From NCBI RefSeq assembly GCF_041679265.1, contig NZ_JBGFSM010000004.1, positions 186,001 to 250,000 of the forward strand: DNA of 64,000 nucleotides. The letters are read 5' to 3'. The translations under genes were made by a program, and so were the position numbers. The notes under the pieces were generated by a model. The model made no database searches and was not told the DNA's origin. It saw only the letters and a program-made list of their open reading frames with translations. Origin of the DNA: Autumnicola sp041679265 (GTDB lineage: Bacteria; Bacteroidota; Bacteroidia; Flavobacteriales; Flavobacteriaceae). This document shows, piece by piece, positions 53,957 through 62,563 of this stretch. Every line of letters begins with the position of its first letter. The stretch's first letter is position 1.

Positions 53957-56761
53957 TCATGGCTGATAATACTCCATTGGTTCAGATTCCAGCGCCCCAA
54001 GGTCCGGTGCTTTTCCTGAGTAAGATTTTTCCAGCCTGATGCCCGCGTTTACCAGCTTACTTCCTTCCGCAGGACGCATAAAATTGATATCCGGCAGGCT
54101 GCCATCGCTTTTTCTTGGTGCCGCCAATTCTGAAGTATCCATTGAAACAAAATCATTCTTTGAAACAGTAAAATCCATCTGCCAGCTGTTATTTTTCACT
54201 TCTTCTATTTGGGCATTGTATTTCCCTAACTCTCCCAAAACCAGGCTGTTGATAATAGTGATTTTTTCGAGCCCGTTTTTTTCCGCGAAAGCAAGATTAC
54301 GGCCATTCCCGGTGGCAGAGCAGTTAATTATGGATACCGTCCCGCGATTACTGTTATGATCAAACCCATCGCTAACATTATTTACAGCTATGCAGCGGTA
54401 ATAGGAGGCATTATGCTTTCGGGTTTTATCATCGCTTCCGCCGGTTTTAAAACCGTTTCCATCGCCTTTTCCTTTAGTGCCGTCCTTTAAATAACCGTTA
54501 TTGAAAGCCCAGCAATTTTCGTAGGTGGTTTTGATATTATCGGCTTCCCGAAGGTAACCGTCCCAGCCATCGTCCAGGTTGTTCCAGGCGCGGCAGCCAA
54601 TAAATTTATTCCCCGAGCCAACATCCATTTTTACCGCGAAACCATCTGCGTTTTCCAGTTTGGAATCGGCGTTAAAAAAAGAATCACAATTCAAAATGGT
54701 GTTATTTGAAGCCCCGTCATCCAGCTGAAGGCCGGTATCGGCACATTCTGAAAAACTGCAAAATTCAATAAGGTTATTATTTCCTCTCACGTGCAGCCCG
54801 TTATCGCCGGCTTTGTAGAATTGAAGTCCTTTAATATGCCAGTTATCGGCTTTAAGCACAATTCCCTGGTGGGAAGAGTTTTCTTCCATTGCTGAAAAAT
54901 CCAGCATGGGCCTTTCCCCTGAAGTATCACCAATGAGATAAATTTTTTTTGAAGCAGTACCGGAATCATTTATGTAAAGCCGCTCTTTTAGCGCATAATT
55001 CCCGGAATGGACAAAAATAGAATCACCTGGTTTTGCAGCATCAATTGCTTCAACCAACTGGCTGGCAGTACTAACTTCAACAAAGTTAACCGCCTTATTT
55101 TTTGACTGGACAGCAGCAGTTTTTTGCTGAATATCTTCTTTCGATATTTTACTTTCTGAAAAATCTATGTTTTTACTTTTTCCTAAAACCTGCACCGAAG
55201 CGCCTTTTTTATTTTTCTGATATTCAATTTCCTTCAACTGAACGTCTGCAGCATTATAGATAACCAGTGCCGGGCCGTTCTTCTGAAGGATTTTTACATT
55301 TTCGAGGTCAATATTGTTTGCATCAATTATCGTGATCCCTTCTTCAGTTTCAAAAATGGAATTTTTAAGCTGAACATTTTCCAGCTTCATTTCCGGCAAC
55401 CCCATAAAAAAAGCTGCAGTATTAGAGCTTGTAGCCGTTATGTTCTTCATATAAATATTACGAAAGGAAGGGGTTTCTTCAGTAACAGGAACAATAGTTT
55501 CATCACGCTCTTCATCTGCCTCATCTTCATCTTCCTCTAAAATTGGAGAATTTCCCTGGTAAAAAAGGTTAAACCTGATGGCTTCCGTAGGAATGTTGAT
55601 CATATCAATATCAGAAATATAGATATTTTCCACCACGCCCCCGCGACCCCTGGTGCTTTTAAACCTAAGGCCCACATCGGTCCCCATAAAAGTGCAATTG
55701 GAGACATGCACATTTTTCACCCCTCCGGACATCTCGCTGCCAACTACAAAGCCGCCATGCCCGTGGTAAACAATATTGTTCTTTACAATAACATTTTCGG
55801 TAGGCATTCCCCGTTTGCGCCCATCCTCGTTTTTACCCGATTTAAAGCAGATAGCGTCATCGCCCACATCAAAAGAATTGTTATAGATCACCACATTTTT
55901 GCAGGATTCCAGATCAAGCCCATCGCCGTTTTGCGAATACCAGGGGTTCCTGACAGTGAGATTGCGAAGGGTAATATCCTCGCTCATTAGCGGATGGATG
56001 TTCCAGGCGGGCGAATTCTGAAAAGTAGGCCCGTCCAGCAAAATCTTTTTACTGTTCACAATGCTCACCATCACTGGCCGCAGGAAATCTTTGACCGACT
56101 GCAGTTCTTCCTCTGAAACCTGGTCGGGAACATTAAAATTGGAGGTGTTGTTATAGCCCTTTTTTGAGCTTTCTGAAGGAAACCACATTTTTTCGTCCTC
56201 AGATAAAACCCCGCCGGATTCTACCAGATCGTCCCATTGGGAAGCCGTCATTTTTCCTTTCTTAACCGGCCGCCAGGCGCCGCCGCTGCCATCGATCACG
56301 CCTTTTCCGGTAATGGCAATATTTTCAACTTCTATAGCATTAATGGGCGATTCGTTGCGCACCGTATTTAAACCCTCAAAACTGGTTTTGGTAAGCTCAT
56401 AATCGCTCATGTCTTTGCTGAAAATGATAAGCGCCCCGTCCTCAAGATGCAAATTAATATTGCTGCGGAAGTGGATAGGCCCGGTAAGCCACATCCCTCT
56501 TGGCACAATTACTTTCCCGCCGCCATTTTCGGCAACATCGGCAATGGCTTTTTTAAAAACTTCAGTGTTTTTCTGAAGTCCGTCGCCCACCGCGCCAAAA
56601 TCGAGAATATTCACTTCATAATCCGAAAATTGCGGCTCCTGTATCCTGGGCATGCCAAATTCGATATCCTCATAAAGCCAATCGGTATTCTCCTGCGCGG
56701 TCAGAATTCCGAAGCACAAAAGCGTAAAAACCGACAGGAATATTTTAGTGAATGTTTTCAT
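53957..56761 (-). CDS. Bimodular GH28 polygalacturonase - PL9-type pectate lyase
   Basis: 934 residues with a signal peptide (IFLSVFTLLCFGILTAQ). N-terminal module (about 50-480) is a GH28 beta-helix with NGD (278-280), GDD (300-302), GHGG (334-337) and RFK (366-368), the full hydrolase active site. An acidic loop (EEDEDEADEERDE, 409-421) interrupts it. C-terminal module (about 555-930) is a second right-handed beta-helix resembling PL9, with the probable catalytic Lys711 in DGFAVKMDVGSGNKF and the calcium-type DDGWDGY and SDGFDHNSNRG segments. It thus joins hydrolytic and eliminative cleavage of galacturonan in one chain. The boundary is an estimate. Confidence 0.87.
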   Translation of the reverse strand: MKTFTKIFLSVFTLLCFGILTAQENTDWLYEDIEFGMPRIQEPQFSDYEVNILDFGAVGDGLQKNTEVFKKAIADVAENGGGKVIVPRGMWLTGPIHFRSNINLHLEDGALIIFSKDMSDYELTKTSFEGLNTVRNESPINAIEVENIAITGKGVIDGSGGAWRPVKKGKMTASQWDDLVESGGVLSEDEKMWFPSESSKKGYNNTSNFNVPDQVSEEELQSVKDFLRPVMVSIVNSKKILLDGPTFQNSPAWNIHPLMSEDITLRNLTVRNPWYSQNGDGLDLESCKNVVIYNNSFDVGDDAICFKSGKNEDGRKRGMPTENVIVKNNIVYHGHGGFVVGSEMSGGVKNVHVSNCTFMGTDVGLRFKSTRGRGGVVENIYISDIDMINIPTEAIRFNLFYQGNSPILEEDEDEADEERDETIVPVTEETPSFRNIYMKNITATSSNTAAFFMGLPEMKLENVQLKNSIFETEEGITIIDANNIDLENVKILQKNGPALVIYNAADVQLKEIEYQKNKKGASVQVLGKSKNIDFSESKISKEDIQQKTAAVQSKNKAVNFVEVSTASQLVEAIDAAKPGDSIFVHSGNYALKERLYINDSGTASKKIYLIGDTSGERPMLDFSAMEENSSHQGIVLKADNWHIKGLQFYKAGDNGLHVRGNNNLIEFCSFSECADTGLQLDDGASNNTILNCDSFFNADSKLENADGFAVKMDVGSGNKFIGCRAWNNLDDGWDGYLREADNIKTTYENCWAFNNGYLKDGTKGKGDGNGFKTGGSDDKTRKHNASYYRCIAVNNVSDGFDHNSNRGTVSIINCSATGNGRNLAFAEKNGLEKITIINSLVLGELGKYNAQIEEVKNNSWQMDFTVSKNDFVSMDTSELAAPRKSDGSLPDINFMRPAEGSKLVNAGIRLEKSYSGKAPDLGALESEPMEYYQP

Positions 56762-56777
56762 TCGTTGCTTTTAAATA

Positions 56778-58400
56778 TTATTTGGTAATCCTGAAATACT
56801 GCACATCGGCATAACCGCCCCTTTTGGCTTCCCGGGTACTCACGCTAAACAAGCCCACCTTGGCTCCAATCCATTTACCCGGCTGCGCCTGGAATTGTTC
56901 ACCGATTTCTGTAAAGTTTTTCCCGTCTTCGCTGTAGCTAAACCTGCACATGGCATCTGGCGCATTCACTTTAACACGAAAAACGATTTCATTGGAATCA
57001 ATCCTCTTTTCTGCGATTGCAACTTCCTCTTTGCCATCTATGGCATCCATAGCCTGCGTTTGCTTAATGATGAATCCGTCTTCATCATGTGTTAATGTGA
57101 GAGTGGCATAATCCATTCCCATTATAATTAGCCCGGCACGTTTGCCTTCTTCAGCTTCCTGCGGAAAAAGGCTGATTTTTGTGGTGACAGTGAAATTTGG
57201 CGCAGGAAACTTCTGTAGTAACAAATTAGGAGCCATCCAGAGGTTAGGAGCATCTTCAGGAGTTTTAATGGAAAACAACCTGAGATAATCGTTCCCCGGC
57301 AGTTTTGCATGCCAAACCATTTCAGGATTCGCGTTCCACTGCCATTGTAATCCCAGGCTATCGCCTTCAAATTCGGTAGATTCCACCGGAGTAACTACAG
57401 TATAACTTTTTCCTACATCCGGTTTTTGATGAGTTTTTACCGGCTCACCAACGCCGTTGCCGTCTTTATCTTCGCCCATTACCGGCCAGTCGTTTTTCCA
57501 GGCCATTGGCTGTAAATGCACAATACGGCCATAGGCTTCCACATCCTGAAAATGGTAAAACCAGTCCTCTCCCCCCGGAGTTTGCACCCAGGCGCCCTGG
57601 TGCGGACCATTAATACTAGTACTGCCCTGTTCCAGGACAATTTTTTCTTCATAAGGCCCATAAATATTTTTTGACCTTAGTACCAGCTGCCAGCCGGTTG
57701 GCACTCCGCCGGCAGGGGCAAAAATGTAGTAATAGCCGTTTCTTTTATAAAATTTTGCACCTTCTATGGTGGGCTGGTCGTCATGCCCGTCAAAAATATG
57801 GCGCCCGGCATCCAGGACTTTGGTGCCTTCAGCATTCATTTTATTTACAGATAGTAAACTTTTTACTCCCGCCCGGCTACCGGCATAGGCATGCACCAGG
57901 TAAGCTTTGCCGTCATCATCCCAAAGCGGAGAAGGATCTATAAGCCCTTTGCCTTCCATTACCAGTACCGGCTCTTCCCAGTTTCCGTAAGGATCGTTTG
58001 TCTTTACCATATAAATTCCGTGGTCGGGATCGCCCCAGTAAATGTAAAGCTCATTATTATGGGAGCGGATACTTGGCGCCCAAACGCCATTACCATGCTG
58101 CGGAATTTTAAAGGTTTCTTCCGGCACCTGTTTGGGGAGGGCATAATTGATAAGCTCCCAGTTCACCATGTCTTTGGAATGCAAAATGGGCAAACCCGGC
58201 GCCGCGTTAAAACTAGAAGCAGTCATATAATAATCATCTCCAACTCTTGTCACGTCAGGATCGGAATAATCGGCGTACAGAATAGGATTGGTATAAGTGC
58301 CATCTTCATTATCTGCCACCCATACTTCAGAAATATATTTTTCCTGAGCGCAATTATCCAGCGCGAACATTGAAAAAAAGATGATCAAAAAGCTTCTCAT
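56778..58400 (-). CDS. Glycoside hydrolase family 43 enzyme with C-terminal beta-sandwich
   Basis: 540 residues. Five-bladed propeller catalytic residues: base Asp in ADYSDPDVTRVG, pKa-modulating Asp in GLIDPSPLWDDDG and acid Glu in PTIEGAKFYKRNGYYYIFA. Residues after about 330 form a concanavalin-like accessory domain (FEGDSLGLQWQWNANP to the end) as in beta-xylosidase/arabinofuranosidase-type GH43. The N-terminus (FLIIFFSMFALDNC) is a signal peptide, possibly a lipoprotein signal although the lipobox is imperfect. In this locus it probably trims arabinose, xylose or galactose side chains of pectin; substrate is not determinable here. Confidence 0.87.
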   Translation of the reverse strand: MRSFLIIFFSMFALDNCAQEKYISEVWVADNEDGTYTNPILYADYSDPDVTRVGDDYYMTASSFNAAPGLPILHSKDMVNWELINYALPKQVPEETFKIPQHGNGVWAPSIRSHNNELYIYWGDPDHGIYMVKTNDPYGNWEEPVLVMEGKGLIDPSPLWDDDGKAYLVHAYAGSRAGVKSLLSVNKMNAEGTKVLDAGRHIFDGHDDQPTIEGAKFYKRNGYYYIFAPAGGVPTGWQLVLRSKNIYGPYEEKIVLEQGSTSINGPHQGAWVQTPGGEDWFYHFQDVEAYGRIVHLQPMAWKNDWPVMGEDKDGNGVGEPVKTHQKPDVGKSYTVVTPVESTEFEGDSLGLQWQWNANPEMVWHAKLPGNDYLRLFSIKTPEDAPNLWMAPNLLLQKFPAPNFTVTTKISLFPQEAEEGKRAGLIIMGMDYATLTLTHDEDGFIIKQTQAMDAIDGKEEVAIAEKRIDSNEIVFRVKVNAPDAMCRFSYSEDGKNFTEIGEQFQAQPGKWIGAKVGLFSVSTREAKRGGYADVQYFRITK

Positions 58401-58415
58401 TCCTATTGTTTCTTC

Positions 58416-59669
58416 CTATCTGTTGAGTTGCAGACTGGCCAGGATAAAAGGGCCTGTTCCCTTAGGATCGTTGCTCCTTATCTTTTCATTTACATAATAT
58501 TCGTAGGAAGCGTCACGGTAGGGATCGCCCCCGAGTCCGGCGACTGCGCAAACCTGGTTAAGGTTTACCACTCCGTTATCTTCAACAGTAATAAGATTAT
58601 TGAGAATCCCTTCATATCCTTTTTCAGCTACCTCCATGTATTTTTGAGGGATATAGCCTTTTTTGGCAGCCTTAGCAAGCGTGTAGGTAAACATGGAAGA
58701 ACCTGAAGCTTCCAGGTAGTTGCCTTCCCGGTCCCCCTGGTCCAAAACCTGGTACCAAAGGCCGGATTCCTCATCCTGAACTTTAGTAATGGCTTCAGCA
58801 AATTCATTTAAATAGTCTACAATTTTTTCACGACCTTCATGATCTTCCGGAAGATAATCCAGCACATCTACCATAGCCATTCCATACCAGCCCATTGCGC
58901 GGGACCAGAAATTAGGAGAAGTCCCGGTTTCCTTATCTGCCCATTTTTGTTGTTTGCTGGAATCCCAGCCATGATAGAGCAGTCCGGTTTTTTCATCTTT
59001 TGTATGTTCCTGGATAAGGTCAAATTGATGCACAATATCATTATAAGCTTCTTTAGCCTTTTCCCCTTCGCTGAACATTTGGGTGTAATGCGCATAAAAG
59101 GGTTCAGCCATATACAAGCCATCCAGCCACATTTGCTGGGTATAACGCTCTTTATGCCAAAATCCACCTTCTTTAGTGCGAGGTTGAGTATCTATCTGGC
59201 TTCTTAGCAACCTTAAAGCTTCCAGAAATCTTCCTTCTTTTGTTTTTGGATAAAGAAACAATAATACATTCCCGGAATTTAGCATATCCAGGTTCTGATC
59301 TTTCAGTTTATAAGTTCTTATGTCCCCATCACTGGTAACCATGGTATCCGCAAAATCATAGATATAATTATAATACCGTTCATCGCCGGTTTTCTCATAC
59401 ACTTCTTGTGCTGCTTTTAAAACAAGCCCATTGGTATAACTCCATTTTGGTTCTTCCCTGAAGTCAAGTTTTGAAGCTTCGGGGAAACGATAGATTTCAG
59501 ACTGCATCATTCTTTCAGACCATTTAAGGTCTTCAGGAACAATTTTTTCCTGACCTGCAGAAGCCATTTTTTCTCCCTCCTTCTCTTTTGAATCTTTACA
59601 GCCAATAATGCATGTAATGGTAAAAAGTATAGTAAATAAACGACCCACGTTTTTCTGAAAATTTATCAT
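58416..59669 (-). CDS. GH105 unsaturated galacturonyl/rhamnogalacturonyl hydrolase
   Basis: 417 residues, lipoprotein (lipobox IIGC, Cys24). The (alpha/alpha)6 barrel of GH105 is indicated by WSYTNGLVLKAAQEVY, TYKLKDQNLDMLNSG, GGFWHKERYTQQMWLDGLYM, LLYHGWDSSKQQKWAD, SPNFWSRAMGWYGMAMVD and LEASGSSMFTYTLAK. These enzymes hydrate the terminal unsaturated uronate left by lyases and release it, feeding KdgF. It is packed between GH43 (15 bp) and DUF4861 (2 bp), so it is certainly co-transcribed. Confidence 0.92.
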   Translation of the reverse strand: MINFQKNVGRLFTILFTITCIIGCKDSKEKEGEKMASAGQEKIVPEDLKWSERMMQSEIYRFPEASKLDFREEPKWSYTNGLVLKAAQEVYEKTGDERYYNYIYDFADTMVTSDGDIRTYKLKDQNLDMLNSGNVLLFLYPKTKEGRFLEALRLLRSQIDTQPRTKEGGFWHKERYTQQMWLDGLYMAEPFYAHYTQMFSEGEKAKEAYNDIVHQFDLIQEHTKDEKTGLLYHGWDSSKQQKWADKETGTSPNFWSRAMGWYGMAMVDVLDYLPEDHEGREKIVDYLNEFAEAITKVQDEESGLWYQVLDQGDREGNYLEASGSSMFTYTLAKAAKKGYIPQKYMEVAEKGYEGILNNLITVEDNGVVNLNQVCAVAGLGGDPYRDASYEYYVNEKIRSNDPKGTGPFILASLQLNR

Positions 59670-59671
59670 TC

Positions 59672-60685
59672 TTATTGTAAATTATCGTTTGAATCTAATG
59701 TCTGTAGGAGTTCATCAAGATTTGAAACAAAGTCTTCTTCTGTAGTAATTCCGCCTTTTTCCTGCTCCCATGCACCAAGAAGATAATAAGTCACCTTTCC
59801 GGTAGTTGGCTTAAATATTAAAAGATGGTCATCTGGCCCGTCTACCTGCTGGGCCACCTCATCTTTTTTATAAAAAATGGCCATCCCTAACTTGTCTTCA
59901 TCACTTACCAGCGTTTGGGTGCCATAGGTGGCGATATAAGCCCAATCTCCATTTTCTCCCTCCTTCTGCATTAAAGGAACATCCTCAAACTTTACAATCC
60001 CGGTGGCAAGGCCTTCAATTTCTTCGGAAGGAGTCAATTCTACCTTCATTTCCCGGCCTTCAGGATAAATAGTTATTTGAGAGTTGAGATCTATGGTATC
60101 TTTGCCTGTACTCCAGCCTTCATAATTTATTTCTACGGAAGAATTGCTGGCAGAATTGTTTACCTGGGCAGATGTATTTTCTACATTTCTAAAATGCGCC
60201 ACGGTATCGTTCATGTACCTGCCATATCCCCCAATACCCAGAGATTTTCCAGCCTTCAGAATGTCCTGGCCCCAGGGAGCCGATTCATGGTAAGAATCAA
60301 AGTTATCCTGCCCTACATAAGGCAATACCAGCGTATCTACCTTTTTTCCGAAGATGTCTATGGCATTTCTCCAATCCAGGTATAACCGGTAACCCACCCG
60401 GGAATTTTCCCAACCCGGACCTTCATATCTTATAAACCAACTATGATCTGTATGCTCTTCCGGCACCTCCAGATGATCCACATTTTTAAATTCCCCGTCT
60501 ATGTATTCCCGGCCTTCCCAATGTCCGCCTTCTTTTACAGAAATTTCGGCATAGGTATTATAATTATAATCATTTACCTTTAAAGTATCTTCAGCCTCTT
60601 CGGAAGAATTATTATCCTTCTTCCCGTCATTACAGGAAATGAGGGCAAGGGCAGCTAAAACAGGTAAAACAGCTATTTTTTTCAT
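59672..60685 (-). CDS. DUF4861-family lipoprotein of the pectin locus
   Basis: 337 residues, lipoprotein (lipobox LISC, Cys18) with an acidic stretch after the anchor. The body resembles the DUF4861 family: GGHWEGREYIDGEFKNVDHL, HSWFIRYEGPGWENSRVGYR, YLDWRNAIDIFGK and the C-terminal YYLLGAWEQEKGGI. The family recurs in pectin and alginate loci of Bacteroidota, often beside GH105 and GH28, and is expected to be a beta-sandwich that binds or cleaves uronic acid-containing glycans. Its biochemical role is, to my knowledge, not firmly established. It is 2 bp from GH105 and 33 bp from GH28. Confidence 0.8.
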   Translation of the reverse strand: MKKIAVLPVLAALALISCNDGKKDNNSSEEAEDTLKVNDYNYNTYAEISVKEGGHWEGREYIDGEFKNVDHLEVPEEHTDHSWFIRYEGPGWENSRVGYRLYLDWRNAIDIFGKKVDTLVLPYVGQDNFDSYHESAPWGQDILKAGKSLGIGGYGRYMNDTVAHFRNVENTSAQVNNSASNSSVEINYEGWSTGKDTIDLNSQITIYPEGREMKVELTPSEEIEGLATGIVKFEDVPLMQKEGENGDWAYIATYGTQTLVSDEDKLGMAIFYKKDEVAQQVDGPDDHLLIFKPTTGKVTYYLLGAWEQEKGGITTEEDFVSNLDELLQTLDSNDNLQ

Positions 60686-60718
60686 GATTCAAATAATTTT
60701 ATTGAGTTGTTGGTTTGG

Positions 60719-62143
60719 TTAGTATTCTTTGCCATTAATAGTAGTATTTACAAATATTACAGGTTCGCAATTTTCAACCTGCAACGGAGTTTCTGTATTT
60801 TTAATAGTAACATTTTTAAGCTTTACATTCTGCACCGGGGATTGCTCCCGCCCTTTAATCAGCAGACCGTATTCTCCCCCGTTTTCCACCACCACATTTT
60901 CTAACAGTATATTTTTAATTGTAGGAATAAATTCCCCTTCCTGGTTGGCATAGATACCGTAATAGGTGTTAATTTTTAGCACCGCTTCTTTTACCTGCCC
61001 AACCTGAAGATCTTTTACATAGACATCTTCCACGAATCCGCCGCGAAGGGTATTGGTTTTTATGCGAATAGCACGATCAAGATTTGGACTGTCCATCTGG
61101 CAATTTCTGACAAAAACATTGCGCACGCCTGCAGAAATTTCGCTTCCCATTACTACTCCCCCGTGCCCATCTTTCATCACACAGTTTTCCACAATAATAT
61201 TTTCACTGGGAATAGCCACTCTCCTGCCGTCATTATTACGGCCAGATTTAATAGCAATACAATCATCACCCGTATCAAAAACACAATTTGTAATATGTAC
61301 GTTTTTAGAATACTCGGGATCGCAGCCGTCATTATTAGGACCGTGGCTGCTAACGGTAACCCCGTCTATGGTTACATTATTACATTTTATGGGATGCATT
61401 ACCCAAAATGGGGCATTGGTAAAGGTCACCCCCTTAACGAGAACGTTTTCGCAACCAAAGGGTTCAAAAAAAGTGGGCCGCAGGTTATAAGCCTCCCCAA
61501 AAGTGCGCTGCTCCACAGGAGTTGCATCCTCATTCATCTTTCGCAGCCTGGGAAGGTTTTGCTCATCGGTTTGTTTAGGCATTCCTTCTTTATATCCATA
61601 TTCATCTTTACCAACCCAGTTCCACCAGTTTTCATTATCTGCCTGACCGTTAAAAGTTCCTTTTCCGGTTACAGCAATGTTTTTTTGATTATAGGCATAG
61701 ATAAGCGGGGAATAATTCATGAGCTCTACTCCTTCATAGGAAGTATGTACCACAGGAAGGTAAGCCGATTTGTCTTTGGTAAAAAGAATTTCGGCTCCTT
61801 CAGCAAGGTGAAAATTCACGTTACTTTTAAGATGAATGGGACCGGTAAGATATTTTCCCTTAGGAACCAAAACCATTCCTCCCCCGGCAGCATTACAAGC
61901 TGTTATCGCTTTTTTAAATGCTTCGGAATTATTGGTAATACCATCTGCTTTTGCGCCATAATCTAAGACCTCAAAAGTGCGATCGGGAAATTCCGGCACC
62001 TGAATATTATTTAGAATTTTATCTGCTCTTTTCCAGGCATGATCAGAATTCATTTCGGTTTTACCCGCCTTACAGGAAATCATGAAAGTGAAGCCCAGGA
62101 GGCAACAAGCTGCAAGTAAACGGAAGAAAAGCTTTAATTTCAT
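60719..62143 (-). CDS. GH28 polygalacturonase, lipoprotein
   Basis: 474 residues, lipoprotein signal with lipobox MISC (Cys24). The GH28 right-handed beta-helix has a complete active site: PNNDGCD, DTGDDCIAIKSG, DGHGGVVMGSE and the substrate-binding RIK in DRAIRIKTN. It hydrolyses galacturonan or rhamnogalacturonan oligomers at the cell surface or periplasm. First gene of the pectin operon, with a LacI-type operator 12 bp before its start codon and a divergent LacI-family gene beyond. Confidence 0.92.
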   Translation of the reverse strand: MKLKLFFRLLAACCLLGFTFMISCKAGKTEMNSDHAWKRADKILNNIQVPEFPDRTFEVLDYGAKADGITNNSEAFKKAITACNAAGGGMVLVPKGKYLTGPIHLKSNVNFHLAEGAEILFTKDKSAYLPVVHTSYEGVELMNYSPLIYAYNQKNIAVTGKGTFNGQADNENWWNWVGKDEYGYKEGMPKQTDEQNLPRLRKMNEDATPVEQRTFGEAYNLRPTFFEPFGCENVLVKGVTFTNAPFWVMHPIKCNNVTIDGVTVSSHGPNNDGCDPEYSKNVHITNCVFDTGDDCIAIKSGRNNDGRRVAIPSENIIVENCVMKDGHGGVVMGSEISAGVRNVFVRNCQMDSPNLDRAIRIKTNTLRGGFVEDVYVKDLQVGQVKEAVLKINTYYGIYANQEGEFIPTIKNILLENVVVENGGEYGLLIKGREQSPVQNVKLKNVTIKNTETPLQVENCEPVIFVNTTINGKEY

Positions 62144-62154
62144 AAATAGATTTT

Positions 62155-62168
62155 TGTAATCGATTGCA
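62155..62168. promoter_or_regulatory. LacI-family operator candidate O1
   Basis: TGTAATCGATTGCA fits the LacI-family operator consensus TGNAANCGNTTNCA at every fixed position, with the central CG. It lies 12-25 bp upstream of the first GH28 start codon, where a bound repressor would block the promoter or leader. Confidence 0.65.
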
Positions 62169-62171
62169 CTA

Positions 62172-62193
62172 AATTAATAAAGCTTTATTAATT
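62172..62193. promoter_or_regulatory. 22-bp perfect AT-rich palindrome
   Basis: AATTAATAAAG and its exact reverse complement are joined without a spacer, directly beside O1. It may be a second regulator's site, an RNA hairpin or chance in AT-rich DNA. On the minus strand TAATTTAG here is one base from the -7 consensus. Confidence 0.4.
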
Positions 62194-62396
62194 AGCATAA
62201 TATTTTATCTTAAAAATACGATTTTCGTAAATTTTTAGATGAATTAGTTCCTTTTAATTCATGCTTAGTTTAATTTTTAGGTAAATTCTTTATGTAAGGA
62301 AGAAGCGATGGGATTTCTCACGGAAGAAGATGAAGTAGACAGCTCCTTTAAGAGGAAAAAATAATTTGATAAAAATGAACAGTTGTTTTGTCAATA

Positions 62397-62410
62397 TGTA
62401 ATGGGTTACA
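62397..62410. promoter_or_regulatory. LacI-family operator candidate O2
   Basis: TGTAATGGGTTACA has perfect TGTAA/TTACA arms with the same spacing as O1 but GG instead of CG at the centre. It is 153 bp upstream of the LacI-family gene and 242 bp centre to centre from O1. The rest of the 420-bp spacer 62144-62563 shows only a TACGA/TCGTA repeat near 62217. Confidence 0.5.
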
Positions 62411-62563
62411 TCATCTTTATTGTCTTAGCTTTATCCCGAAAATTTGTTTATATTTAAAATCTGAATTATCTAATCATTTACCCGGAGCATTACTTTTTTA
62501 ATCTTTTTATAATCTTCTTTTAAAGTATTAAGAACTGCTCATGTAAAATTCTATGAAACTTAA

